Origin: Vandiemenella viatica
Lineage: Eukaryota > Arthropoda > Insecta > Orthoptera > Morabidae
Assembly (NCBI GenBank): GCA_031002005.1
Contig: CM061918.1
Location: forward strand, 62,778,531-62,842,530
DNA length: 64,000 bases
Direction of reading: 5' to 3'
Made by a program: the position numbers and the translations under genes. Below are positions 20,060 to 30,781 of this stretch, piece by piece. Position 1 is the first letter of the stretch. Each line of letters begins with the position of its first letter. The notes under the pieces were generated by a model. The model saw only the letters and a list, made by a program, of their open reading frames with translations, ran no database searches and was not told the DNA's origin.

Positions 20060-20265
20060 TTGATCAGTGAGTGGTGGGTGAGCGGTGACGCTCTGGCCTC
20101 GCATTCGGGAGGACGCCGGATCGAATCTCCGTCCGGATTATTCAGATTTGTGTTTCCCCAAATTCTCCAAGCGAATGCCGGTATGGTTCCTTCAAAAGGC
20201 CACGGCCCAGTCCTTTCCCGCCTCTAATGACCTCGACGTTGACGAGGCGTAAAGCCATAGAAAAA
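20060..20265 (+). mobile_element. SINE family S, copy 9
   Basis: Head GTGGGTGAGCGGTGACGCTC (A-box), TCGCATTCGGGAGGACGCCG, B-box GGATCGAATCTCCGTCCGG, body GCGAATGCCGGTATGGTTCC, AAAAGGCCACGG, tail ACCTCGACGTTGACGAGGCG and TAAAGCCATAG. A middle stretch is deleted. Confidence 0.85.
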
Positions 20266-20698
20266 GCAGACTTACATAGGGGCCATGACAGGAAACGACA
20301 CTGTTGATGGCTCGGAGGCGTTGTTCTTGGAAGCGCATGGGGGTGAAGGACCGGTTGCCTGCCTCCGACGCTCTCCAAGCAGCCTGGCTTTATTTCTTTG
20401 AGGGACACTTAAATCTGTTGTGTATGAAACACCTGTCTATTCTGAATTGGATCTGGTTACAAGAATCATCTGCGCTGGTACTGATATCCAAGAAAATCCA
20501 GGTATTTCCTATCGCGTCCAGCAATCCGTGGTCCAGCAACGTAACATCTCCCGTTACATTACAAAATGAAATAAATGTTTTCCCCTAATCTGTGTCGTGT
20601 CTTTTCATTTCTTACACCTCTGCTATCACTTTCCCATGTCGTTCCCCATCATGGGTCTCTATGTCATTCTGAATCGTTTTGATATTCTCTACCTCTTC
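20266..20698. other. Unassigned intron 1 sequence
   Basis: No recognised gene or repeat; an open frame at 20304-20588 resembles no family. Confidence 0.4.
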
Positions 20699-20808
20699 TT
20701 AACTTCTACTGCCCACCGTGACTCTGAAGTCACGTCAAATTTTATCGTTATACTAGCTGGTACCCACGACTTCGTTCGTATTTGTAAAGAATTTGGATTG
20801 TCAGCTAC

Positions 20809-21475
20809 CGACATCTGACCACCGTAGTGCACTATGGGAGACTCGATGTTATTACGAAACACAAACGCCAGTCATCTGCGCCGTGTAGTTCAGGCAGCAA
20901 AGTAAAATATACGGACACATATGTCTTTGGTCGAAACACGAAAATATCCTTGATCGACCAGTTGCAACCACCATATCTCCCACACTCCCACAGTTACCGA
21001 AATTCGGCCAACGTTGTGATCGACGGGTGACTCTGTGCTACTACCACTCACAAACACCAGTGACCTGTGCTAGATAGTTTTCGCTGAAAAGTGATACACC
21101 ATGACACATACGTTTTAGGTAGAAACATGAAAGTGCCGCAGGTCGACCACTTTCAACCACCATATATCCCACACCCCCATATCTACCGACATCTAACCAC
21201 CATAGTACACGATAGGAGACACGATACCATTACCACACACAAACACCATTGGTCTATGCTCTATGCTATGTAGTTGTGATATATACGGAGACACATGTCT
21301 TTGGTTGAAACACGAAAATGCCCTGCATCGACTACTTTTAACCATCATATCTCCCACATCCCCACAGCTATCGACATTCGGCCAACGTTGTGGACGACAG
21401 GAAATTCCATGCTACTTCCACACACAAAGACCAGTGATCTGTGGTAGGTAGTGGTGGCTAAAAAGTGAAATATAA
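20809..21475. repeat. Tandem repeat, period about 188 bp, 3.5 units, inside piggyBac-like element
   Basis: Units start CCGACATCTGACCACCGTAG (about 20809), CCGAAATTCGGCCAACGTTG (20998), CCGACATCTAACCACCATAG (21187) and CGACATTCGGCCAACGTTG (21370). Each continues with a GAGACTCGAT-like stretch, CACAAACACCAGT, GTGATATAC..ACACAT and GGT.GAAACA.GAAA. Alternate units share more with each other, hinting at a dimeric higher-order unit. Located between the left terminal repeat and the transposase frame. Confidence 0.85.
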
Positions 21476-21875
21476 GAAAACATATATATATATAAGATTT
21501 CGCATTAGGAGCGTTATTCTTTTCTTGACCAGCATGACTTGAGTGCTACAATATGACTGCTTTATATTTAGGTTGTTTGCATTCACACCAATATACGAGT
21601 AGTATTATCTTTGGTAGGTAGCATTGAATGTTGGACTGCACTCATTTGTCGTCTTCCTGTGCTGGTGCAAGTTTAGCTATTATTTACAGTGATAGTCTAC
21701 TATTGTTATTTTTCAAGGAACAAAAATACTTAGTGATAAATGTAAGTATCATTCTTAATTATAAACACTGCATTTCATGTAACTATAAATATTGCAAGCG
21801 TTATGAGTGAATTTAGGTCAGTTTCTCTGAAGTCGCGTTGGGCAGAAATGGAATCATACCTCACTTTGTTACAGA

Positions 21876-22467
21876 GTGATGGACCGCAAAAAGTTTTATG
21901 GAAAACGTAAAAAAGATGAAGAATATGAAGTTAGGCCTTTTTCTGGGTATGAATCAGAAGATTCTGTCTTAGCTTCAGATAGTGAGATAGAAAATCGTCA
22001 AGGTGTCATAGTTATAGCCGAGAGTGATAATGATAGTGCAGAGGACGGTGATAATGGTGTACTTGTGAATAATGAAAGTGATAACGAGAATTTCAATTAT
22101 GATTGGAAACGTTCTAGCAATCGTATTATTCTTCCTGTTCAACCATGGAAGAGTTCTCCCCCTTGTGCACCGGAAGAACCTCGTCTACCTATGACCTTTT
22201 TAGGCAGATGTTCGATGGTAAAATTGTGGAAAATGCTGCATATCATACCAACTTATATGCAATACAGAAAGACATTTCTAAACCAATAAACACTGATAAA
22301 AATGAAATTGAAAGATTTTTGGATTGTTGTATGTACATGTCCATTTATGGCCTTCCATCATCTCGTATGTATTGGAAAACTACTGCTCGGATTCCAGCTG
22401 TTGCTGATATATTACCTGTAATTAATTGTTATTACATTATTCTTTACTTACTTCCAATTTTATTGTA
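21876..22467 (+). pseudogene. piggyBac-type transposase N-terminus, truncated and frameshifted
   Basis: piggyBac transposases cut and paste elements at TTAA. The frame opens at 21876 with MDRKKFYGKRKKDEE, an acidic segment (ESEDSVLASDSEIE and SDNDSAEDGDNG) typical of the N-terminal region, then PVQPWKSSPP. Around 22175-22195 the frame shifts by one; the continuation YDLFRQMFDGKIVENAAYHT followed by NEIERFLDCCMYMSIYGLPS is the start of the catalytic-domain region. It ends in unrelated sequence (stop near 22467), so the catalytic Asp residues and C-terminal Cys-rich domain are missing. Not functional. Confidence 0.85.
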
Positions 22468-22787
22468 ACATGCAGCTGCATTCTTGCCTTGAAACAGAAA
22501 TACTAAATTATTTGTACAAGACTGAACAAAAAATGTAACTGCCCACTGTGACCTCAGAGTCACAGATCTATTTTGAAAAAATGAATAATTTCAATTTCAC
22601 CTTATATGTGTTAAATGCATTATTCTTTAACATTCTGAGCATATAAATATTTCTTTGTACACGAAATAATAATTTGGGCAGTAGATGGTTAAAATAGTAG
22701 CTCTAGTTATGGAATACCCTACAGGTCTGTGAATATCTGTAACATGTAGTGGTGATCAATCCGACAGCTTTGTTTTGCGTGTTGCAG

Positions 22788-22946
22788 CTGAACATTTCTG
22801 CGGAGCAAGCCAAGTTCCAGAAGCAGCAATGGCAGGAGACCATCAAGTACCCGTGGCACACGTACAAGGACCCAGACCTCAAGCGGCAGTTCAGCAAGTA
22901 CTCCGTGCTGGGCACAGCGGCGCTGTCGGAGGAAAAGTTCGACAAG
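22788..22946 (+). CDS. Ance: ACE family peptidyl-dipeptidase, exon 2
   Basis: 53 codons, phase 0 at both ends; acceptor GTGTTGCAG, donor AAG|GTAAGC. It begins LNISAEQAKFQKQQ (sequon NIS), the helical continuation of the SNIT...N-terminal lid region of ACE enzymes, and includes DLKRQFSKYSVLGTAAL, a family hallmark where the mammalian and fly enzymes have LKRQ.K....G.AAL. Joins exon 1 in frame across a 12.5-kb intron. Codon use is GC-rich (CAG, AAG, GTG), unlike neighbouring repeats. No frameshift or stop. Confidence 0.95.
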
Positions 22947-24691
22947 GTAAGCACTCTGCGCAGGTTGGTGGTGTCGTTTAGGGGAACCTTGGTTGGTTTA
23001 GCGAGGCTAGGTATTTTGTATTTCCCTGGCAGCCATTACCTTCTGGCAGTCTTCAGGCTGTAAGAGTTATACAGGCGATGCTATCTGTAATTCAGACATC
23101 TTCATTGTCATCTCGGAGTAGTAATTAGACAAATTGTGATTCTTCTATTTACTCACAAACGCGATACAAATAACATGAGTTAGGTTACCAGTGGCATATA
23201 ATTAACGAAAAATCGGCCAAGTGCGAGGCGAACTTTCCTTAGATAAGATTTCGTGCTGTAACGACCAAGATAGATATGGTCACAAAAATCCATGCTCGAC
23301 ATATTTTCAGGTGATGTAGCGCACTCCATGCTGCGTTGCTATTTCAGTCGTTCAGTTATATTCAAATTTATTGTAAGCATTATGTGATACAGCTATTATA
23401 GTGCCGAACATTTTCTATGATATAGTGTTAATACATGGCAAAATAATCCCAAAATAAAAGCTTTTGTTGTTTTGCTCGTAACTTACAAACTATGAGAAAT
23501 CTAACTATCTTTTTTAAAAACAGGATTTGATCGGTATTTGGAAACAAATTTTAGACTCCTAGATAATAGCTTTTTTAACAGGAATATATTGTGAGTTTAC
23601 AACCTTGACGACAGCTGAAGTCTACTGAAAAAAATATATTATCTTTTTACTGAACGAGCTTGAAACAACTATACTTAACTGCAAAAAAAACATATTTTTG
23701 ACACATTTTACATGCAACCGCTCCCCCTCCCTTCCCTGTAATATAATTTTACAAAGTTTTAAATACGTTATTCAATTCTGGGTAAGTGAAAATAACATTT
23801 GGAAACTGTTCCGTTTACGAGCTATTAGTTGGGCAGCAATAGAGCTCCGTTTACACCTGCCTATTCCATGACTATCGCACTTCACTGTATTATTTGTATT
23901 AACAGAATGATCTTACATAAAATGATCCTATTATCTATGTGGCAGCAAGTAAAGGAGAGATAAACTAATAGACAGAAAAATCGTTAAGAAAGCTCTCTTC
24001 CTGCTTAATTTCAATACGAACAATTAAAGACTTGTATTTCCTACGATTTATCCCATTTTTACCACTTTTTATTTTAACATGTGGCACCTCTGAATACCAC
24101 GGCTTTTCGGGATAAGTGCTGATGAGGGAAAGAAGATGTATCTTTCTGTGAACTGTAGGAAGTTTCACCGGAGAAGACAGCGGATTCCAAAAAATACTAC
24201 GAGCGGGCAGTTATTTAACGCCTACCGACTTAAGTTATAAGTGTTTTGCGACGCATTTCTGCTGACAAATTGTTTCTTTCACACGTAGGTATTTGTTTAA
24301 CAATTACATACAAAAGGTCCTGTCATACATGCCGTGTTTCGTAACGGGTTTCATTGGAATGGCTAGTTTAAAGATAAACTCAGTGATCCCTGGAGGTTGC
24401 CCAAGTATTTGCACAGTATCATTTCCATAATTGTGGAATCTGTACGCAGGTTGAGTTTTTCCCTTTTTCCAGGCATCGCGCGAAAATTACCAAACCTATT
24501 TAGACGGAGTTTTTATAGTTTGAAAGCTTATGCTCTAGCATAAAATCTGTGGTATATATTACGACCCTTCGTCACCATGGAACGGAGCAAGAAATGATTA
24601 TTCGCTCGTGCCGATAACAAATGTCGCCACTGATCACAATGCATTTCAGATGAACACTCTTTTACAAGATACCCACCAAAGATATTTTTAA
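22947..24691. other. Start of intron 2, no recognised feature
   Basis: About 1.7 kb of AT-rich sequence with homopolymer runs. No open frame, SINE head or terminal repeat recognised. Confidence 0.5.
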
Positions 24692-25850
24692 TTTAATTTA
24701 ATTGGAATGGAACGCACGGTCCAGTGCCAATTTCCCTACACACCCATTTTCCCCCTTTCCTGCATCCACCTATATTTGACCTCTACAAATTTAATCTTTA
24801 AAAATTGTTGCAATGTTTTTGGTAAATTATTTATCATTTCTCTTGGTAACTTATTCCAATCCCTAACTCCCTTACCTAAAAAAGATAATCTTTCTACAGC
24901 ATTGTGCTTGAAATCGAGTGCCAGCTTGTAGTCGTGGTCATCTTTTCCCTTCCATGTATTACTTTTAATTCTTACACCAATATCTTTCCATGCCTCATCA
25001 CCAGTACACGCCTTGTACACTCCCATGACCCTCTTCACCCTTCCTCCTGTCTTCCAATGAATCCCATTCCAGCTCTTTTATCATATGTGTTACTGATTTC
25101 GTTCTGCGATAATTTCCGGAAGCAAATCTAGGTGCCCTTTTTTGCACTTTCTCCAACTCCTGAATTTAATACTCAAAATGTGGGTCCCATACTACTCAAC
25201 CATTTTCAAGCAATGGTCTGACCAAAGATTTGTAACCCAGATCCTTTACTTCTTGATACCTCCGCTCATCACTCTCTCCAACAAGTGCAGAATTTTTAAA
25301 CCTTTTCCTACCACCTGTCCAATGTGTGCTGCTCAATTTAGCTTGTTATCAAATGTAATGCCAAGATATTTACATTTCAAGTCTTCAGCAAGCAATTCTT
25401 TCCCCACCTTATATTCATAATTAACCTTTTGTTTTTTATGTGTGTATCTAATAAGCAGACTCTTCTTTGCATTTATCTTCACCCCATGTTTACCAACCCA
25501 ACTAGATATCCTGTCCAGATCACCCTGCAGCTCTTTACAGTCCTCTACCGTTTTGATCGTTTTATATAAGCGTTATGTCATCTGCAAACAATCTAATTTC
25601 TAATATGAGAATCTAATTTCTCATAGTAAACAATCAACACAATTATTCATTAGAATAATGAATAGCAATGGTCCCAATACTCTACCCTGTGGCACTCCTA
25701 TTTTTACTTCCATTTATTTTGATACTGCATTTCCTATCCTAACGTTTTGTTTTGTGCCTTTCAAAAATTCTTCTACCCAGCAAATCAGTTTCTCATCCAC
25801 TCCAATAGTTTTTACCTTTTTTGCTACCATTTTATCACGCTACAACACAA
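24692..25850 (-). mobile_element. CR1/L2-group LINE (family A), copy A1, 3' fragment
   Basis: Antisense to ACE. Minus-strand translation (with stops and frameshifts) gives the C-terminal half of a non-LTR reverse transcriptase: VEEFLKGTKQNVRIGNAVSK, GVPQGRVLGPLLF, the region losing FADD, LVRP.LE.G..VWDPH, then MGVYKACTGDEAWKDIGVR, DYKLALDFKHNAVERLSFLG and LPREMINNLPKTLQQFLKIK. The 3' end at the left is (AATTA)-type repeats (TTTAATTTAATTTAATTGG). 5'-truncated around 25850. Confidence 0.85.
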
Positions 25851-26673
25851 ACACTCCACCCTTTGGATTCTGTTCATATTGTTTTTTGATTACGTAACTT
25901 TGGTTAGCTATTCCTTCACTTTCCTGAAATATAGTACGTCAGAACTCACTGAAAACGCTGGTCAAAGATTAACACTCCAATAAGCGTAACGAAATTGTGG
26001 AGTTTAATTTAAGGTTCAGGTTATGAAGAGATTACATTACAAACGTTTATGCTTTGTTACTAGATGAAAAACAAAAGGCAAATTCGTTCCTGTGTATACA
26101 CCAAAGCCCGCGTGGCCGAAGCAGCTGTAAAATGCTAGAATTTATTAAAAACAAATTGGGGTCTCTTAAAACAGTCTTTATATTGCAGGTGCTGAGAAAT
26201 TTTGCAGTATTAGTGATGTACAGGGCGTGGATTTAAGTGTCTGGCTAGAGACAGACGAATTGAAGGTATTTCTGTTTGCAGCCACCGGAGTCCAAGGGAT
26301 CGGTTTTCTCTGAAGGTAATTGGCTTACTCGGCGTGTTGACTCGGAAACTCGACACTCCGAAACCGAGACGGCAGCCAGCTGGATCGGATTGCTAGCGGC
26401 AAATACCTGCAGACTAGAGCATTGGAGACGTCGCAGCCAGGAATCCGGCGCTAAGCATTGGGACGCGTCGGTCATTTGTATTGTGCCACTTGTATCATGT
26501 GGGAACTGTTTACTGACATAATCATACAAACAGCAATGTATAACACATAGTGTGCTCCAGCTAACTCCAATATTCCAACAACGGTTGAGGATATCGAAGT
26601 GTGGTTTTCGCTAAATGATAGTAGGCTGTGTAACAAGAAGAGTAATTTGTCTGCAGTTTAGCCGCATGCCCCT
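25851..26673. other. Unassigned intron 2 sequence
   Basis: No recognised gene or repeat; the open frames at 26245-26529 on both strands match no family. Confidence 0.4.
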
Positions 26674-26953
26674 CGGGGGCATGAGGTGTTTTTTCCGGAA
26701 TTCCGGACTCCTCCTCCACTCTGGTGAGATTTGGTGAGATCTGGTCACCCCCCCCCCCCAAGATGACGTGAAATTTTGCGCCCCCCTCCTAATCGATCTC
26801 GTAGTTTTTTGAGACTTCTTTTTTAGTTCTTCTATCCTTCAAGAATTTCAAAAGCTCTGTGAGATTTCCGTCGCTCTCCCCCTCCCCCTTGGTGAGATTT
26901 CACCGGGACCGCCCCCCCCCCCATTTCACCTCACGTAATTAATGGACGCCCTC
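26674..26953. mobile_element. MITE family H, copy 2 (left end damaged)
   Basis: The right end CACGTAATTAATGGACGCCC matches family H; the left end GGGGGCATGAGGTGTTTTTT has lost the CCATAAATTACG part. The interior has GGTGAGATTTGGTGAGATCT and poly-C tracts near 26748 and 26911. Confidence 0.7.
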
Positions 26954-28145
26954 TTGATGTGTCGCCTAATACGCTAAATGGTAGAAGATTTGATTTTACA
27001 GCGGCAATATTAGCAGGTACCGTGGTTGTGTTGAAAAGCAGTCTCACCAGACTTAGAAATAACATTCTGTATTTTAGCGTAAATCACGATGAATCTGGTT
27101 TTTAGCCATATATGTCGCCTTCACGAGTGTCATGTTACTGACGTCATTACTGTTGCCCGCAGCTTTGCCACCGTTATTAACTCCACGTTATAAGAAAAAC
27201 CCTAAATATCATTTAAGAAGTTTCTACATTCCTAGCTGCTTTAATATGTCAGGGTTTCTCTAACCCCCTGAAAGGTTTGATTTACGTTTTCAGTATATTT
27301 TAAGAGACTATCCATGGAAAAACTGGAGAAATAAAATAACTGAAGTTACATAGTCAACAACAATATCAACGAAATCCAAAGACGGTAGCATCTATCTTTA
27401 ATGTAGTGTCTTCTTTGGTGCATATCTGTCCACGTTAAGTCTTGTTTTATCTTTGATGTTGTGTGATCTTTGGCGCCTATCTGTTTGGGTCACAAATAGA
27501 TTATCGTAAATTGTTCCGTCACCATTCACTTAATGATAAAACTTACCGAAATGACTTGGAAAACCCGTAGATCTGTCACTACGTACGGTACGATATATGT
27601 TTGGATTTTCAGGCAGTAATATTAATGGAGGCTGTGGATACCATAATTATTAGCTAAATATCCACTTGAAGCCTCACATTTCGTAGACGCAAAGTAAAAA
27701 CTACAATTTCGTTTCTCGTCTGTCACGAACCATATAATTTTTCGTTAGCGTGTTTTGTATTGTTCTCTTCGTCGAATGTCTAACATTCTTAACCACCATA
27801 TACGTTCTCGGATGTTTTACCTGTAAAATCCTGTTAGAATTTAAAACTGTGACAATCTTCGTATGCATAATAGAAAGAAAAAACAGGTTAACGGTAATTT
27901 AACAGAATGCAAAGATCACGAAAAGAGTAAAGTTTAATCTGATGAATTTTCATGAAAATAATTTTATTACACTATAAACCACCGAACAAACCTGCATAAA
28001 GCTTTTTAAAAATGTTATTGCTGTGTTAGTCTTTGATGTAGTGTGCGACCATTGAATTGTATTAACAATTTTTGCTATTTCTGATGTAGCATGCAACATC
28101 TGATTTGTATTAAGAATCTTTGGAGCCTATCTTGTGATGATATTA
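26954..28145. repeat. Intron 2 sequence with a diverged tandem repeat
   Basis: Loose repeats of TCTTTGATGTAGTGTG..ATCTTTGG.GCCTATCTG-type units occur at about 27390, 27450, 28030 and 28080-28130, spaced irregularly. No coding potential recognised. Confidence 0.4.
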
Positions 28146-28522
28146 GGGGGAATCCATAAATTACGTGAGGTGAAATAGGGGAGGGGGGGGTCCGGCGAAA
28201 TCTCACCAGATCTCACCAAGGGGGAGGGGGGGGTCTACGGAAATCTCACGTGAGATTTATGCGAAAAATTTGGGGACAGTAGAGCAAAAAAAAAAAGGTA
28301 TCAAATTTGCGGCTAAGTCGATTTTAGGAGGGTATTTCGTCAAAAAAGTTAGGGTGTAACCTAAAAAAAAAGTTTCCAGGGCGATTTCTAGGGGGGGTTC
28401 TTACGGACCAGATCTCACCAGAGGGAGGGGGGGGTCCGGCCAGATCTCACGAAATCTCACCAGGGGGGAGGGGGGGGTCCAAAAATCCGGAAAAACACCT
28501 CACGTAATTTATGGATGCCCCC
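28146..28522. mobile_element. MITE family H, copy 3
   Basis: Ends GGGGGAATCCATAAATTACG and ...CGTAATTTATGGATGCCCCC form a 20-bp near-perfect inverted repeat. The interior is G-rich, with several GGGGAGGGGGGG tracts and GAAATCTCACC boxes. Flanks are TTA on the left and TAA on the right. Confidence 0.85.
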
Positions 28523-29406
28523 TAAGAACACATTATCATTTCTTGCTCCGGTGATCGGTTACATAAAAACTTAAGACGCATATTTTAAACTGGACTCAAT
28601 CTTAATTGGTACGGTAGGTTTTCTGTGGTGCCGGAACAAAGAAACAGTCTTAAACTGCTACAGTTTTATATACGTAGAGAAAGAGATTTACAGTCATCAC
28701 AAAGCAGACACAACACTGGCTGGAATCCAGCCTTCCCGTAAGCCGCACTCGGACTAGCAACCTTCGAAATCAACTGGTTTCTAATTATTCTTAAACTACG
28801 CATCGATTTGTGATTAATTAATATGTATTTTGCATTGCGGTTTTGGGTCTATCCCTTACCCTTCCTCGATGGGCTATAAAGATATTACCATGGTTTCTGA
28901 GAGCATACGCTGATAAGCTATAATTCAGGACCCATATATCCAGAAGTGAAAGAAGATGCGTCGTATGGCTCCGCTAGGACATTAAGCATTATGTTATTCG
29001 TATGTGCGGATAATTTTTACCGCTGCCAATTTTCTGACTGCACAACGCACTGTGCCCGAACGTGTGCGAGCCGCCGGCGATAATTCAATTTCCGCATTGG
29101 TCGAGCCAATAACTGCGTTATCTTTGACATGTCTGTTCGCAGACCTAACTCATTAAAATGACGCAGATATCTCCATGTGCATCATAATGTTGTTCAATAA
29201 CGTTACTCCGTCCTTCACCAATTCATAAACTGACCCAACCTCTTCATTTCTATCAACACCTTTGTCTACAGTTCTTCCCTTCACGTGCGTTCTTCAGTGG
29301 CACATTAACTAAGTCTTTCTACTTCAAAAGTTTTCCGCAAACTCTTTATGCATCATTTTGTACTTTATTGATCCAACTAATTTTCAGGGCTGAGTACTGG
29401 CTACTT
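28523..29406. other. Unassigned intron 2 sequence
   Basis: No recognised gene or repeat in about 0.9 kb. Confidence 0.45.
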
Positions 29407-29659
29407 CAGTGCCGGATGTAGAGGGGAGTGGGGGAAGGGGGGCGGTCAAACCGGGGCTCTTGCCTCGGGCGGCAACTTCAGGAGGTGGAGGAAAAATCAA
29501 GTTTGAAGAGGCGGCGAATGGCAAATTAAGCGGCAACCAACAGAGAGGCGGAAAAATCGAAAAGCAGCTCTATACTGCCCTGGGCGGCAAATTTCTGTTA
29601 GAAGGGGCGAAAATCTAAAGTTTTTGCACCGCCTCTGAAAATACGTATATCTGCCACTG
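29407..29659. mobile_element. Possible MITE with CAGTG ends
   Basis: Left CAGTGCCGGATGTAGAGG and right (reversed) CAGTGGCAGATATACG are imperfect inverted ends; the interior is GGCGGCAA-rich. hAT-like end sequence, but no clean 8-bp duplication. Confidence 0.45.
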
Positions 29660-29670
29660 GCTGTTGCACA

Positions 29671-30162
29671 CAAGGGCGTATCGAGGAACAGAACTGGGTG
29701 GGGGGGGGGGACAACATCTGAATTAGGGAGGGGGGGGGCCAACTCGTATTTTTTTTTCGAGGAAGTGAGATGGGGGACTGAAACATGACGATTTCTTACC
29801 AAATAAAACTCAAAACTATTCAGGAAACTATCTTCATTATTGATTAACATAGTAATACAAGGACCTACTATGCAGTTAATCAAGATCGTAACTCAATTAT
29901 AGTTTTTTTTTATGTAAACATTAATCGTCCCGGATTCTCAGAAGAATTTTTAATAACTTTATTTGTCAATATCTCACGGTGTACTTTCACGAAATTTCGA
30001 TGCACACTCATCAGGCATAATCCAGTCAATCTTTCCTCTCCCATAGTGCTCCTGAGCCAGTTCTTCACTCGTCGAAGCGTACTGAAGGCAATTTGATTTT
30101 TCTTCCAGAAGGGGTGTCATCAGGCCCCCCCCCCACCTTGCTCCTCGCTGGATACGCCCATG
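29671..30162. mobile_element. Possible MITE with GGGCGTATC ends
   Basis: Left CAAGGGCGTATCGAGGAAC and right (reversed) CATGGGCGTATCCAGCGAGG form a short inverted repeat. Poly-G tracts near 29699-29710 and 29729-29737, and poly-C at 30126-30134. The flanking 8-mers (GTTGCACA / GTTCCATG) match only partly. Confidence 0.5.
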
Positions 30163-30390
30163 GTTCCATGGTTGAACAGCCAGTGTATGGTTACATAATA
30201 TTGGCGGCATGTTCTGTAATAACTAATGCGAATTGCCGTGCTCTTTCGACGGAATTTCCCATTGTTCCTTGCCATGTGAATGACCTTAACACATTGCGAT
30301 GCCAGTAACAGAAGTGTGAATGCTGGCAAAATATAGGCAGTCACAGTGTGGTTAATATTCCGAAGGAGACAGGTGCACATAGTTGAATGT
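30163..30390. other. Unassigned intron 2 sequence
   Basis: No recognised feature up to the target duplication of the I-type LINE. Confidence 0.4.
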
Positions 30391-30781
30391 AAAAGGCAAT
30401 GTTGTTGTTGTTGTTGTTGTTGCTATAGGGCGCGTCGACAGCGGGGTCATTAGCGCCCTAACAATTACCAGTCTAAACTGTGGCTTAAGAAAGTACTAAA
30501 ATACTGTCTGCATGGTCGACTGTAAAGGGGTCGACTATACAGACAGCAAATAAAATAATTCACAAATATAAAACGTGGCTTAGAAAAGGTGCCACCAGAA
30601 CACAAGACCGTGCACCACCTGAATGGCTGTAAAGGGGCCATACAGGGTCACCAAATAATTAAAAGCACTACATCTCTCGCCGGCTGTATAGTGGCCAGCG
30701 AAAAGGAATTTAAAAATATAAAAATTAAAAACAATGCACATGGAAGGGTGGCTGTATAGGGACCACCCGTCCATCTAAAAA

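Larger units (their letters stand above)
20699..22692 (+). mobile_element. piggyBac-like element with TTAA target duplication
   Basis: Bounded by TTAA at 20699-20702 and 22689-22692. The left end after TTAA reads CTTCTACTGCCCACCGTGAC; the right end reversed after TTAA reads CCATCTACTGCCCA, an inverted repeat of about 12 bp. A subterminal box, CCCACCGTGACTCTGAAGTC on the left and CCCACTGTGACCTCAGAGTC near 22538, recurs in direct orientation. Contents: a ~188-bp tandem repeat (20809-21475) and a broken piggyBac transposase N-terminus. Internally deleted, so non-autonomous. Confidence 0.85.

Noticed and set aside
22749..23063. Longer open frame through ACE exon 2
   Set aside because: The frame reads through the GTAAGC donor into intron sequence; exon 2 is only 22788-22946.
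29409..29883. Small coding genes on either strand
   Set aside because: Low-complexity Gly/Lys- or Pro-rich frames over MITE-like repeats with poly-G and poly-C tracts.
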